The position numbers were made by a program, and so were the translations under genes. Shown one piece after another: positions 1 to 8,566 of a stretch of 34,043 nt of DNA (the first letter of the stretch is position 1; each line of letters begins with the position of its first letter). The notes beneath the pieces were generated by a model. It did not search any database. It saw only the letters and a list, made by a program, of their open reading frames with translations, and was not told where the DNA came from. The stretch comes from a virus. The stretch covers positions 1-34,043 of the IMG/VR virus record IMGVR_UViG_3300008114_000226, one strand, 5' to 3'.

Positions 1-37
1 AAAATTAATTTTTTAAAAGATTAATAATTTTAGTTGA

Positions 38-47
38 CTATTTATTA
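38..47 (+). promoter_or_regulatory. CTATTTATTA element, possible phage promoter
   Basis: The sequence CTATTTATTA lies 15 bases before the ATG of the first gene. Related CTATTTAT or CTATTTAC elements lie in the same orientation ahead of other genes in this window (17829, 25191, 26791, 31231, 31297). No host-type TAnnTTTG box is seen here. The promoter role is inferred, and the AT-rich background makes the match weak on its own. Confidence 0.3.
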
Positions 48-62
48 TAATAAATTAGGATC

Positions 63-941
63 ATGAAAAAAAGAATTTCTATTGAAGAAATTGAGGATAT
101 AATTAAAGAAAAACTAAAACAAAATGGTGTTTTAGAGGTAATTAGTCAAGAAAAAATTTCTGAAATAAAAAATAAAATTAAAGATATTTTGGAAGCTGGT
201 AAAAAACTTGATGAACAAGAATTAGATGTAAAACCTGTTCAAACTGTTAATCCTAATATTACTGTGAAAACTACAGAAGATCCTGAAAAAACAGATATTA
301 TAAAGAAAGAGACTGAGCTTGATATAAAAGAAAAAGAATTAATTAATAAAGAAATAGAATTAGAAGATAAAGAAAAAAAACTAGAAGATAAACAAGAGGA
401 ATTGAGCTATAAGCCAGAAATTCCTGAAGTTTTAAGAAATATAAAACCCGGTGAAATTATTGTTTTTGATACTAATGAATTGAGTTTGGGGTTTGAAAAT
501 TTATCTAACAGGAAATTCAGATTAAAATCAGATCCTGATGACAAGAAATCAATTAAAGATTTATGGTTGTTAAGTGCAATTACTAAAACAGACGTTTATA
601 AAATAGAGTTAAAGAAAATTGGAGAACTGGATTTTAACCCATATGAAGGGACTACTGAATTTAAAAATATCACACAGTTTGATATAGAATCTACTAATGA
701 AAGTAATGAATCTGATCATAATGTGCAATCAGCTGTGAAAAGTCAATTTCCTAATGAGGAACAAGAGATGTTAGATTCTGTAGAGCCGATTAAAAATGTT
801 ACTCAACCATTAATGAATGTAAATGATTTAGAGAAAGAAAAATTTGAGAATAATTTTAAAGATGTGATTACTAAAATAGTCAGTGATCAACTTAATAAAA
901 TTAGTTCAGAGACCACTAAAAAAAATATTTTCAGTTTATGA
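63..941 (+). CDS. Coiled-coil hypothetical protein
   Basis: This is a 292-residue protein of unknown function. Residues about 75-120 are almost entirely Lys, Glu, Asp, Leu and Ile in heptad-like order (ELDIKEKELINKEIELEDKE), which predicts a long charged coiled coil. A more globular middle follows (about 125-215), and then a Ser/Asn/Glu-rich linker and a helical C-terminus. No signal peptide or membrane segment is visible. The first ATG follows an AT-rich leader with AGGA close by. The TGA stop overlaps the next ATG by four bases, so the two genes are probably translationally coupled. A scaffold or tail-associated role is possible but not shown. Confidence 0.75.
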   Translation: MKKRISIEEIEDIIKEKLKQNGVLEVISQEKISEIKNKIKDILEAGKKLDEQELDVKPVQTVNPNITVKTTEDPEKTDIIKKETELDIKEKELINKEIELEDKEKKLEDKQEELSYKPEIPEVLRNIKPGEIIVFDTNELSLGFENLSNRKFRLKSDPDDKKSIKDLWLLSAITKTDVYKIELKKIGELDFNPYEGTTEFKNITQFDIESTNESNESDHNVQSAVKSQFPNEEQEMLDSVEPIKNVTQPLMNVNDLEKEKFENNFKDVITKIVSDQLNKISSETTKKNIFSL

Positions 942-1408
942 TATCCGAATCATATAAAAATAGAATAAAAAAATTAAGTGGTATTAGACTTAATGAGGTA
1001 GAATTAAATGCCACTTCTGGAAGGAGTGGTAAAAATACATTTGGATATTTTGTCGAAGAATACTTATTAAATGTAGGGGAAATTTTCTTTAATGATCTCA
1101 AGAAAAAAATAAACGAAAACCAAAATAAAAATTTGGAAATAAAAAATTCCAATAATAAAATACAAAATAATTCAGTTTTAATAAATTTTCAAATAGAAGA
1201 TACTACAGATAGAAATAATATTGAAGAACTTGATTTCTCTATAACTTTTTTGGTAAAAATAGAGTCTAATTCTAATACTGTTGCTTTATTAAAATATGAA
1301 AATGTAAATGACGAATTCAATCTGCAATCAAAACATTCAGAAAATGACTTGCAAGATTTTATAAATGAAATCACTTTGAGAGTGATTAATGTGGAAAAGA
1401 CAAATTAA
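938..1408 (+). CDS. Hypothetical protein, coupled to the coiled-coil gene
   Basis: This is a 156-residue unrecognised protein that starts inside the stop of the previous gene (ATGA). It opens with a basic amphipathic stretch (SESYKNRIKKLSGIRLNE). Residues about 60-75 are an Asn/Lys-rich linker, followed by a part of alternating beta character (SVLINFQIEDT, LDFSITFLVKIES) and a helical end. I cannot assign a family. The coupling suggests that the two products are made together in similar amounts. Confidence 0.7.
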   Translation: MISESYKNRIKKLSGIRLNEVELNATSGRSGKNTFGYFVEEYLLNVGEIFFNDLKKKINENQNKNLEIKNSNNKIQNNSVLINFQIEDTTDRNNIEELDFSITFLVKIESNSNTVALLKYENVNDEFNLQSKHSENDLQDFINEITLRVINVEKTN

Positions 1409-1455
1409 TATTCTTTTTTTCTATATTTTAATTTAATTTAACAAAAACAATAAAT

Positions 1456-1773
1456 ATGATTTACTGGAAAATTACAAATTTATCAAATCAAAACGCTAAA
1501 TTAATTGTTAGCACAGCACCAAACCATTCAAAAGGTTTAATTATAAAACCCGGAGAGTTTTGCCTATCTAATCCGAAACAAACCCCGGTGATGGATGCCC
1601 AAATAAGAAGAGGACTTATTAGTGTTGAAAAAGAATTTGATAATTCAAAATATGGATTTAAAATAGCAGAGGCTTATAATTTAGACATTCTAAATAATTT
1701 AATTCAGCAGGAAGAAGATAAAATGAAACAAGCTAAAATTGATGCTGAAAACTATATAAACAATCCTGAATAA
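1456..1773 (+). CDS. Small hypothetical protein
   Basis: This is a 105-residue protein that I do not recognise. The N-terminal two thirds look like a compact beta domain (MIYWKITNLSNQNAKLIV, then a KPGEFCLS turn), and the last 30 residues are a charged helix (IQQEEDKMKQAKIDAENY). The start ATG follows a very A-rich leader without a clear Shine-Dalgarno, as is usual in Bacteroidetes and their phages. Its stop is four bases before the next gene, so it is probably co-transcribed with it. A virion decoration or connector role is possible by context only. Confidence 0.65.
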   Translation: MIYWKITNLSNQNAKLIVSTAPNHSKGLIIKPGEFCLSNPKQTPVMDAQIRRGLISVEKEFDNSKYGFKIAEAYNLDILNNLIQQEEDKMKQAKIDAENYINNPE

Positions 1774-1777
1774 TTTT

Positions 1778-2395
1778 ATGAAAGAAACTTTTAATTATAT
1801 AGCAAATAATTATACTTATATAGATTCAACTGAAATATCCAATATAACAACCACAACATCATTAACAGGTGTAAGTAGTTCTAATTCTGGATACATTACG
1901 TTGAGTAATCCAATCACATACAATGGTACAGATTTCATTACTCTTCAGGGAAATACAACAGCAGGAATCAATACTAATATAGTTAATGTTGATAATTTAA
2001 ATATCAAACAATCTTTTATAAAAAATATTTTAGATAGAGTTATTGAAATTAGAAGTTTAACCAAAAAAGCTTTTTATGAATTTTTTGACATTAAAAAAAT
2101 AGTTTATTATAAAAACAGTACTAAAATTGTTTGTACAAAAAATGTGGATTTAGAATACATAGATGAACTTAAAGACACGTCAGAACTTTTGTTGGAATGT
2201 ATTGACGTTCCTTTTGACGACTACAAAAAAAAAGCTATTAGAAAAACAGATAATAATATCAATTTAAACGGCAGTAATTCAATATGGGTTACTTCAGGTA
2301 CTAATACTATTACTATAAATAATTCAAACACTTATATAAGTCCTAATAATTTTAATTGGATTTACAATACAAATAATATAACTTATACGGCTTAG
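1778..2395 (+). CDS. Hypothetical protein, probably virion-associated
   Basis: This is a 205-residue protein with no recognised domain. The N-terminal about 75 residues are Thr/Ser/Asn-rich and beta-prone, much like phage appendage proteins (TSLTGVSSSNSGYITLSN). A mixed helical centre follows (SFIKNILDRVIEIRSLTKKAFYEF), and then a short Asn/Thr-rich tail with another beta stretch. No signal peptide or membrane helix is seen. The style resembles the tail genes at 17.9-31.2 kb, so a structural role is reasonable, though nothing in the sequence proves it. Confidence 0.65.
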   Translation: MKETFNYIANNYTYIDSTEISNITTTTSLTGVSSSNSGYITLSNPITYNGTDFITLQGNTTAGINTNIVNVDNLNIKQSFIKNILDRVIEIRSLTKKAFYEFFDIKKIVYYKNSTKIVCTKNVDLEYIDELKDTSELLLECIDVPFDDYKKKAIRKTDNNINLNGSNSIWVTSGTNTITINNSNTYISPNNFNWIYNTNNITYTA

Positions 2396-2446
2396 TATTT
2401 TATTTGTTTTTTTTATTTAGTATTTTTTGAGAAATAATTAAAAAAT

Positions 2447-3709
2447 ATGTCAGATAATCAAATTAAAATTTTAATGGTGCCAAGTGATTTGGCGGGTGTT
2501 GGTCATTACAGAAATATTTGGCCCGGTCAAGAAATTAATAAAAAATTCGGTAATCAATTCAAAATTGAGATTGATCATACACCAGATTTTAATAATGTTG
2601 ATTTTTTCGCTCAATTTGATATTGTTCATTTTCATAGACAGTTAGGTCCATTTGAAAATCAAGAAAAATTAATTAAGGAACTTAGAAGCAGAGGTGTTGT
2701 AGTTGTGATGGATTTAGATGATTACTGGATGCCATCAAAAGATCATCCTATGTACGGTGCAGCCCTCAAAGAGAAATTGGCAGAGAAAGTTACTGCTACA
2801 TTTAAAATGGTAGATTATGTGACCACAACTACTGATATTTTTGCAAGTCATATTAAGAGATATAATCCAAATGTAAAAGTCGTTCCAAATGCTATTGATA
2901 TGGCACATCCTATGTGGGCTCAAGAGAATACAAAAAAAACAGACAGAGTTAGAATATCTTGGATTGGTGGTTCCAGTCATGCAAAAGATTTAGAGTTGCT
3001 TAAGAACTCTATGAATATATTGCACAATGACTCGAATTTGAGAAACAAATATCAAATTGTAATGTGTGGTTATGATATTCGTGGCTATATAACAGAAGTC
3101 GACCAAGATGGTAATGTAATTAATAACAGAAAAATAACTCCTCAAGAAACAATATGGAACGTATTTGAAGGAGTTTTTACAGATAATTATAATCCTAATT
3201 TTATATCAGAAGATTATAAAAAATATTTATTGAAGTGTGAAAACGCTCAATTTAAAGGATTTGATGTTTATGAAGGACCATATGTTAGAAGGTGGACTCT
3301 TCCACTTACTCAGTATGGAAAACACTATAATTATTGTGATGTTTGTTTGGCTCCCTTAGCTGAAAATACATTTAATGAAGTTAAGTCTGAATTGAAAATC
3401 ATAGAAGCTGGTTTGACTAAGAAAGTTCTTATAGCACAAGAATATGGTATTTATAAAGAATTGATAAAGAATGGTGAAAATGGAATTTTAATTCCTAAAT
3501 CTAAAAACGTAAGAGGTTGGTATGAGGCAATTAGAAAGGTCGTAAACGATAAAGAATACAGAGAGAAATTAGCGAACAATCTTTATGAATTTGTGAAAGA
3601 CAAATATACTTTGGAGATAGTAACCGCAAATAGGGTTCAGTGGTATAAAGAAATTGTTGAAAAAGCTCAAAAAAATAAACCAATTCTTCAAGAGTCTTAC
3701 TCAAACTAA
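2447..3709 (+). CDS. GT-B fold glycosyltransferase
   Basis: This 420-residue protein should transfer a sugar from an activated donor to an acceptor in the cytoplasm. The N-terminal Rossmann half contains a glycine-rich loop (SDLAGVGHYRNIWPG, residues about 13-27), a strand with DLDDYW near residue 90 and VPNAIDM near 147. The C-terminal half opens with WIGGSSHAKD and holds the family nucleotide-sugar region near residues 321-350 (EAGLTKKVLIAQEYGIYKEL, then NGENGIL). That layout fits GT4-like retaining enzymes. Donor and acceptor cannot be read from sequence; phage DNA, a virion protein or host surface glycan are all possible. It sits alone among unknown genes, with its own 51-base upstream gap. 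Confidence 0.85.
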   Translation: MSDNQIKILMVPSDLAGVGHYRNIWPGQEINKKFGNQFKIEIDHTPDFNNVDFFAQFDIVHFHRQLGPFENQEKLIKELRSRGVVVVMDLDDYWMPSKDHPMYGAALKEKLAEKVTATFKMVDYVTTTTDIFASHIKRYNPNVKVVPNAIDMAHPMWAQENTKKTDRVRISWIGGSSHAKDLELLKNSMNILHNDSNLRNKYQIVMCGYDIRGYITEVDQDGNVINNRKITPQETIWNVFEGVFTDNYNPNFISEDYKKYLLKCENAQFKGFDVYEGPYVRRWTLPLTQYGKHYNYCDVCLAPLAENTFNEVKSELKIIEAGLTKKVLIAQEYGIYKELIKNGENGILIPKSKNVRGWYEAIRKVVNDKEYREKLANNLYEFVKDKYTLEIVTANRVQWYKEIVEKAQKNKPILQESYSN

Positions 3710-3745
3710 TTAAATTTCTTAATATTTATAATTAAAAATATAATT

Positions 3746-4561
3746 ATGAAGAATATTAGTTTAAATTTTGGTTCTATAAAAGATACTATTTTTAGGTATT
3801 CATCGAAAACCATTATAAACGAAGGAAAAACATCCAGTTTTGTCGATTTATTTGTTGAAGAATTAAAGAAAAAGCCAATTCTCAAACTTCAGTATTTGAT
3901 CTATAAAAATATAGAAAATGCTAATTTTAAGAAAGAATACCTTGCTGAAAGATATTTGAATCAAAATATAAACTTGATAAAAGATTATAATTGGAATGAT
4001 ATTTTGAAGGAAAATAAAGATTTTAGAGTTGATATTCTTAAGAATTTCCATGTAGAATCTTCTCCGGAAAAAGCAGGTCTCTTTGAATCAATACATATTC
4101 TGATCAAATCTAAAACAATGAAAAATTTTAATGATTTAGATGATGAAAACAGGTCATATGAAACAGTAATAAATTATTTGACCAGAGATATAGAAGTAGA
4201 AAAAAGCTCATTACAAGAAAATAAAACTAACGAAGAAATAGAGTTTCCTAAATTATTATCTTGGAAGTATGTGACTGAACTTGCAGTGAACAATTTTAAC
4301 GAAAGATATTCTCACTTAAATGAATCAGAACAAAATTTAGTTAAAATTCTTATGTCTGAAGAAAATTACAAGGTAAATTATTTAGAGGATTTAAAACAAG
4401 AAAATCTTACATTGATAAATACTTTTCTCACTAATGCAGTTGATTCTGAAACAGCAAACAATCTCAATAAATTTAAAAATAAAATAGAGAATTTAACGAA
4501 CTCAAACTTAGATGAATCTATTATAAATCTCTATGAATTGAATTTGAACCTGAAAGATTAA
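3746..4561 (+). CDS. Hypothetical protein, helical
   Basis: This is a 271-residue, mostly helical and charged protein without recognised motifs. Several segments look amphipathic (SSFVDLFVEELKKKPILKLQ, FNERYSHLNESEQNLVKILM, TANNLNKFKNKIENLTNSN). No signal peptide or transmembrane segment is seen. It is the last gene of the plus-strand run and ends just before a strong terminator. The gap of 36 bases before its ATG contains TATTTATA and is nearly all A and T. The helical, soluble, charged character would fit a head-core or assembly protein, but that is only a guess. Confidence 0.65.
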   Translation: MKNISLNFGSIKDTIFRYSSKTIINEGKTSSFVDLFVEELKKKPILKLQYLIYKNIENANFKKEYLAERYLNQNINLIKDYNWNDILKENKDFRVDILKNFHVESSPEKAGLFESIHILIKSKTMKNFNDLDDENRSYETVINYLTRDIEVEKSSLQENKTNEEIEFPKLLSWKYVTELAVNNFNERYSHLNESEQNLVKILMSEENYKVNYLEDLKQENLTLINTFLTNAVDSETANNLNKFKNKIENLTNSNLDESIINLYELNLNLKD

Positions 4562-4579
4562 AAAGTTTTTTTTAAAAAT

Positions 4580-4604
4580 AAACCCCCTAATTGGGGGTTT
4601 TTTT
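4580..4604 (+). terminator. Rho-independent terminator between convergent genes
   Basis: The 8-bp stem AAACCCCC / GGGGGTTT (4580-4587 and 4593-4600) has a 5-base loop, followed by a T run to 4604. It lies 19 bases after the plus-strand stop at 4561. On the minus strand, the stem is preceded by the A run and the reverse complement ends in a U-rich stretch, so it may work in both directions. The minus-strand exonuclease stop codon (4603-4605) overlaps the T run. It is the clearest GC-rich hairpin in the window. Confidence 0.88.
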
Positions 4605-5439
4605 ATTGTAGGTTATACTTCTTTCTGTGTTCTACCATTAAATCAACTATTATTTTACGAGTTTGGGTTGTGAACTCACCCTTGGTCATAATCCAATCAT
4701 AATAAGATTTATCTTTTTCAAGAACTAATGTTACTGATTGACCTTGATATTTGCCAAATCCAAATACAGGAATATTGTCAGTATTTAATTTAATTGTTCC
4801 AGCAAAATCTACACTATCAAAATCTTTTGTAAAATCAGATAAAGCTTGAACATCGTTAATAACTGGTTCACTAATGACACTATCATCCTTTTCAACACAA
4901 TCAATTCCAGAATAATGATCTAACATTGATTCTAATACCTCTACGGTGGCTTTTACGTCATTTAAAGCATCGTGGGCACCTTCTAGGTTCTTTTTACAAT
5001 AAAATTGATATGCAGCCTTTAAATCACGTCTTTCCATTCTGTGGTAAATTCTTTTTACATCTACACACCTTCTATCAGACATATCCAATTCAAAACCTGC
5101 CCTAGCAAATTCCTCCATTAACATAGGAATATCAAATCTATTGCCGTTAAAGGTGCAAAAATCAGAATCTCCTATTAGATCAAACAAGGATTTAGCAATT
5201 CTATCGAATGTGGGTTGGTCTTTGACCATATCGTCAGTAATGTGATGGACATCACTGGCTTGTTTTGGAATCGGAATTTCGGGATTCACTAATCTAGATT
5301 TGACTAATTTTTCCCTGCCATCAGCAAAAATTTTGATTATTGCCAACTGAACAATTCTGTCGTTTTTAACACTTAATCCCGTAGATTCAATGTCAAAACA
5401 AATAAGGTCTTTTTCTAAATTTAATTTCATATTTGCCAT
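4603..5439 (-). CDS. DEDDh 3'-5' exonuclease with ExoX-like C-terminal domain
   Basis: This 278-residue protein should remove nucleotides from DNA (or RNA) 3' ends using two metal ions. Exo I is FDIESTG (D16, E18), Exo II is FNGNRFDIPML, and Exo III is HDALNDVKAT, whose His makes it the DEDDh (DnaQ/RNase T/ExoX) type. Residues about 225-270 (FGFGKYQGQSVTLVLEKD, then YYDWIM) match the small C-terminal domain found after exonuclease X-like nucleases. Roles in replication proofreading, recombination or host DNA degradation are all possible. Met4 is an alternative start. It converges on the plus-strand cluster across a terminator and may have its own promoter at 5451-5458. Confidence 0.88.
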   Translation of the reverse strand: MANMKLNLEKDLICFDIESTGLSVKNDRIVQLAIIKIFADGREKLVKSRLVNPEIPIPKQASDVHHITDDMVKDQPTFDRIAKSLFDLIGDSDFCTFNGNRFDIPMLMEEFARAGFELDMSDRRCVDVKRIYHRMERRDLKAAYQFYCKKNLEGAHDALNDVKATVEVLESMLDHYSGIDCVEKDDSVISEPVINDVQALSDFTKDFDSVDFAGTIKLNTDNIPVFGFGKYQGQSVTLVLEKDKSYYDWIMTKGEFTTQTRKIIVDLMVEHRKKYNLQ

Positions 5440-5450
5440 TTTTATCCAAG

Positions 5451-5480
5451 CAAATATAATAAAAAAAAATTAAATCTCAG
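5451..5480 (-). promoter_or_regulatory. Possible Bacteroidetes-type promoter for the exonuclease
   Basis: On the minus strand, TATATTTG (5451-5458) matches the Bacteroidetes -7 box TAnnTTTG exactly. The -33 position, 19 bp upstream, holds only CTG (5478-5480) rather than TTG. The resulting leader to Met1 would be very short, which would favour Met4 as the start. It is a weaker case than the promoter at 9468-9498. Confidence 0.35.
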
Positions 5481-5871
5481 TTATATCAAATTCATCAAGA
5501 AGACAACTTTCTCCATCCTCTCCGAAATTTCCAGTATTTTTGTCGGTAATCCAACCTCTGAAAAAAGCATAATATCCAGTTTTAATATTTCCGTCAGGAT
5601 ACGATTCTAAATAAGCCTCTGTACCTTGATCAAACCATTCGTTTGGTTTTGTAATAAATCTATAGTTTTGTCTGTAGATCTTATAAGGATAATTATCGTC
5701 TAGTTTGAAGTAATCTATAAATCTATCCTCAAAAATATTGAACCATTTATTGTTAATAATAATAAAATGTTCATAAGAACCCTTTCCATCATACCATAAA
5801 TAAATGATATCATTATTTTTTAGTTCTTCAATTTTTATCTCTTGCCAAAAAGGTTTATTGAATTCAATCAT
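5470..5871 (-). CDS. Hypothetical protein following topA
   Basis: This is a 133-residue protein of unknown family, rich in aromatic residues (Trp, Tyr and Phe) and acidic, with a beta-rich look (NDIIYLWYDGKGSYEHFIII, YKIYRQNYRFI). Its ATG overlaps the topoisomerase stop in an ATGA arrangement (5868-5871), so it should be translated by coupling after topoisomerase. It ends 30 bases before the exonuclease start. No signal or membrane segment is visible. Being in the topoisomerase operon suggests a DNA-metabolism or small regulatory role, but no motif shows it. Confidence 0.7.
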   Translation of the reverse strand: MIEFNKPFWQEIKIEELKNNDIIYLWYDGKGSYEHFIIINNKWFNIFEDRFIDYFKLDDNYPYKIYRQNYRFITKPNEWFDQGTEAYLESYPDGNIKTGYYAFFRGWITDKNTGNFGEDGESCLLDEFDITEI

Positions 5872-8198
5872 TTTTTCTTAGCGTATTTTTTTGATTTTGA
5901 TGAACTTTTACCCTCTCCGATTATTTCTTCACAATCTTTTTTAGTGATAGTTTCTATATCATAAATAGCCGGAATCTTATAATTTTTATTTTTAAATTTA
6001 ATGTATGGTCCATATTGACCATTCAATACTTTTATATCACCAAATTCTTTTGTAGATCCCGATTTTTCATTACTTGAATTTTCCTTTATTAATTCTGAAG
6101 CTTCCTTTAGATTTATTTTTTCAGGATCATATTCTGTATTTGACAATCCAATAAACTTACCATCATATTTTACATACGGTCCAAATTTACCAATCGCTAC
6201 TTGAACAGGTTTTGATTTATATTCTCCTAGGTTTCTAGGCCATTTTAAAAGTTCCAATGCTTCTTCAAGAGTTATACTACCAACTTCTTTGTCTTTTGGT
6301 ATAGATGCATATTTTAAATCTTCATCTCCTTTTTCTCCAAGTTGTACCATAGGTCCAAATCTTCCAAATCGAGAATAAACATTTTTCTTTGTAGATTTAT
6401 CAACACCAATTAATCTTTCATTTGATGTTCCGATTTCACCAAGAGCAGATTTAACCTTTTTATCAAAAGGAGAATAAAAATCTTTAAGCATTATTTTCCA
6501 TTCTTTATTACCATCTGAAATTTCATCTAGTTGATTTTCTATTCCAGCAGTAAATTTATAATCCATAATATCTGGAAAATTATCTGTTAGATAATCACAA
6601 ACTACAATTCCAATTTCAGTAGGAATCATTTTAGCTTTTTCTGCACCAAATTTTTCATCTAATTCATTAGTGGATAATTTATCATTTTTTAGACTGATAT
6701 TTTTTACTTTTCTTGATTTAGCAGGCAGGTCTTTTTTCTCAACATATTCTCTTTTTTGAATAGTTGATAAAATTGATGCATATGTAGAAGGTCTTCCTAT
6801 TCCAAGTTCTTCTAATTTTTTTACTAATGAAGCTTCATTGTATCTAGCTGCTGGTTTAGTATAAATTTCTAACCCATCAATTTGTTCATAATCAAGAATT
6901 TGACCTTTCTCCATCTTCGGTAAAGTTCCATTTTCATCTTGATCATCTTGATTTTCTTCTTCTTCAGCATCTTCATTACTATATACCTTTAAAAAACCGT
7001 CAAATGTTATTACTTCGCCTTTTGCAACAAATAAATCTTTTTTACCACCTTTGGAACTTTCAATTTCAATAGTGGTTTTATCCAATAAAGCATCTGACAT
7101 CTGAGAAGCCACTGCTCTCCTCCAAATTAAACCATAAAGTTTCATTTCATCTTGTCCAGAAACTACTTCTTCATGTTCAAAATGAGTTGGCCTTATTGCT
7201 TCGTGGGCCTCTTGAGCACTGGCGTTTTTATTCTTAAATTTTTTAGGATTAGAAAATTTATTACCATACTTTTCAACTATAAATTGAGTTGCTGCCTGAA
7301 CAGATTCCTCTGATAAATTTACACTGTCTGTACGATGATAAGATATATGACCTTGCTCATAAAGATTTTGAGCAGTTCTCATTGTTCTGTCTACACTAAA
7401 TCCAAATTTTTTTGATGCTTCTTGTTGTAAACTTGAAGTTGTAAATGGTGCTGGAGAACTTCTTTTTCCGGGTTTAGTTTCAATCGAGCTTACACTGAAT
7501 TCTGAACCAACTAATTTATTTAAGAATTTTTCAGTCTCTTCAAAATTTTTGAATCTTTTATTTAGTACAGCTTTTATTTTCTGTTTTTTACCACCTTTGT
7601 CAATTGAAAAAATTGCTACAACTTTATAATCAGAAGTAGAATCAAATGATTTATGTTCTTTTTCTCTTTCTACAAGAATTCTTAATGCAACACTTTGAAC
7701 CCTTCCTGCAGATAAACCTAATTTTATTTTTTTCCAAAGCAATGGCGATAAATCAAACCCCACTAAACGGTCCAACACCCTCCTTGCTTGTTGAGCATTG
7801 ACCATATTCATATTAAGTGTTGTAGGATTATTTATAGCTTCATTAATAGCTTTTTCGGTGATCTCTTTAAAAATAATTCTTTTGGTTTTTTTTACGTTTA
7901 AGCCAAGAACCTCTGCAACATGCCAAGAAATTGCTTCTCCTTCTAAATCGTAGTCACCTGCTAAAATAACTTCATCACATTTTTTTGCTAAATCTTTTAA
8001 TTCTTTAACAACATCTTTTTTGTCAGTAGAAACCACATATGAAGGTTCAAAATCATTTTTTTTATCAATTCCTTCTTTACCTTTTTTTAATTCTCTAATG
8101 TGACCTATACTAGCTTTGACTATATAATCTTTTCCAAGATAAGATTGAATTTTCTTGATCTTACCCGGACTTTCACATATTACTAATTTTTTTCCCAT
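5868..8198 (-). CDS. topA: DNA topoisomerase I (type IA)
   Basis: This 776-residue enzyme relaxes negative supercoils through a transient 5'-phosphotyrosine. The N-terminal TOPRIM domain shows E9 (ICESPGK) and D82-Y-D84-L-E86 (AGDYDLEGEAISWH). The active tyrosine is Y287 in GHISYHRTDS. The core also has the RRVLDRLVGF and GLSAGRVQSVALRIL motifs. Instead of Cys4 zinc ribbons, the C-terminus carries several Topo_C-type repeats (RFGRFGPMVQ, IGKFGPYVKYDGKFIGLS, LNGQYGPYIKF), as in Bacteroidetes chromosomal enzymes, and ends in a basic tail. One oddity is that the Arg usually found in the DxDRE motif is Leu85, and the residue after the catalytic Tyr is His rather than Met. It is co-transcribed with sigma gene 1 and the AT-hook protein. 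Confidence 0.95.
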   Translation of the reverse strand: MGKKLVICESPGKIKKIQSYLGKDYIVKASIGHIRELKKGKEGIDKKNDFEPSYVVSTDKKDVVKELKDLAKKCDEVILAGDYDLEGEAISWHVAEVLGLNVKKTKRIIFKEITEKAINEAINNPTTLNMNMVNAQQARRVLDRLVGFDLSPLLWKKIKLGLSAGRVQSVALRILVEREKEHKSFDSTSDYKVVAIFSIDKGGKKQKIKAVLNKRFKNFEETEKFLNKLVGSEFSVSSIETKPGKRSSPAPFTTSSLQQEASKKFGFSVDRTMRTAQNLYEQGHISYHRTDSVNLSEESVQAATQFIVEKYGNKFSNPKKFKNKNASAQEAHEAIRPTHFEHEEVVSGQDEMKLYGLIWRRAVASQMSDALLDKTTIEIESSKGGKKDLFVAKGEVITFDGFLKVYSNEDAEEEENQDDQDENGTLPKMEKGQILDYEQIDGLEIYTKPAARYNEASLVKKLEELGIGRPSTYASILSTIQKREYVEKKDLPAKSRKVKNISLKNDKLSTNELDEKFGAEKAKMIPTEIGIVVCDYLTDNFPDIMDYKFTAGIENQLDEISDGNKEWKIMLKDFYSPFDKKVKSALGEIGTSNERLIGVDKSTKKNVYSRFGRFGPMVQLGEKGDEDLKYASIPKDKEVGSITLEEALELLKWPRNLGEYKSKPVQVAIGKFGPYVKYDGKFIGLSNTEYDPEKINLKEASELIKENSSNEKSGSTKEFGDIKVLNGQYGPYIKFKNKNYKIPAIYDIETITKKDCEEIIGEGKSSSKSKKYAKKK

Positions 8199-8204
8199 AA
8201 TAAA

Positions 8205-8564
8205 TTATTTTATTTTTTTTGGCCTACCCCTCTTTTTTTTATTTTCAATTTCAACTGTAACAGTATCAATAATAATTTTTTTATTGTCTTTTAAATCAGA
8301 TTCAAACCAAGTTTCCTTTAAATCTTTATTATGATCATCAAAATTCTTTTTTGTCCAAACTTGATTTTTTGTAATAGAATTTTTAGCCTGATCTTGTGTA
8401 ATCCAAAATATTTTTTTTACATTTTGACCTTCATTAATTTCAACATTTAAATGTGGACCCTCTTTAAAGTTCATTCTTACAGAACTACCTTTATCTATTA
8501 CTGTACCATCCATTAATTTAATATTTTCCAGTAACTTCATGTATGTTATTTTATTTTTTGCCAT
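8205..8564 (-). CDS. Small basic protein with C-terminal AT-hook-like motif
   Basis: This is a 119-residue protein that starts three bases after the sigma factor stop and ends six bases before topA, so all three share a transcript. The body is a small unrecognised domain (KLLENIKLMDGTVIDKGSSV, then KIFWITQDQAKNSITKNQVW). The last residues are KKKRGRPKKIK, which contains the RGRP core of an AT-hook for binding the minor groove of AT-rich DNA. That suggests a DNA-binding or transcription role beside the sigma factor and topoisomerase. A single hook at a terminus is suggestive, not proof; it could simply be a basic tail. Confidence 0.7.
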   Translation of the reverse strand: MAKNKITYMKLLENIKLMDGTVIDKGSSVRMNFKEGPHLNVEINEGQNVKKIFWITQDQAKNSITKNQVWTKKNFDDHNKDLKETWFESDLKDNKKIIIDTVTVEIENKKKRGRPKKIK

Positions 8565-8566
8565 TT

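Noticed and set aside
5891-8198. Topoisomerase as a sign of a plasmid or host chromosome segment
   Set aside because: The same strand continues into phage sigma factors, portal and terminase, and the flanking genes are virion genes, so a phage genome explains the window better.
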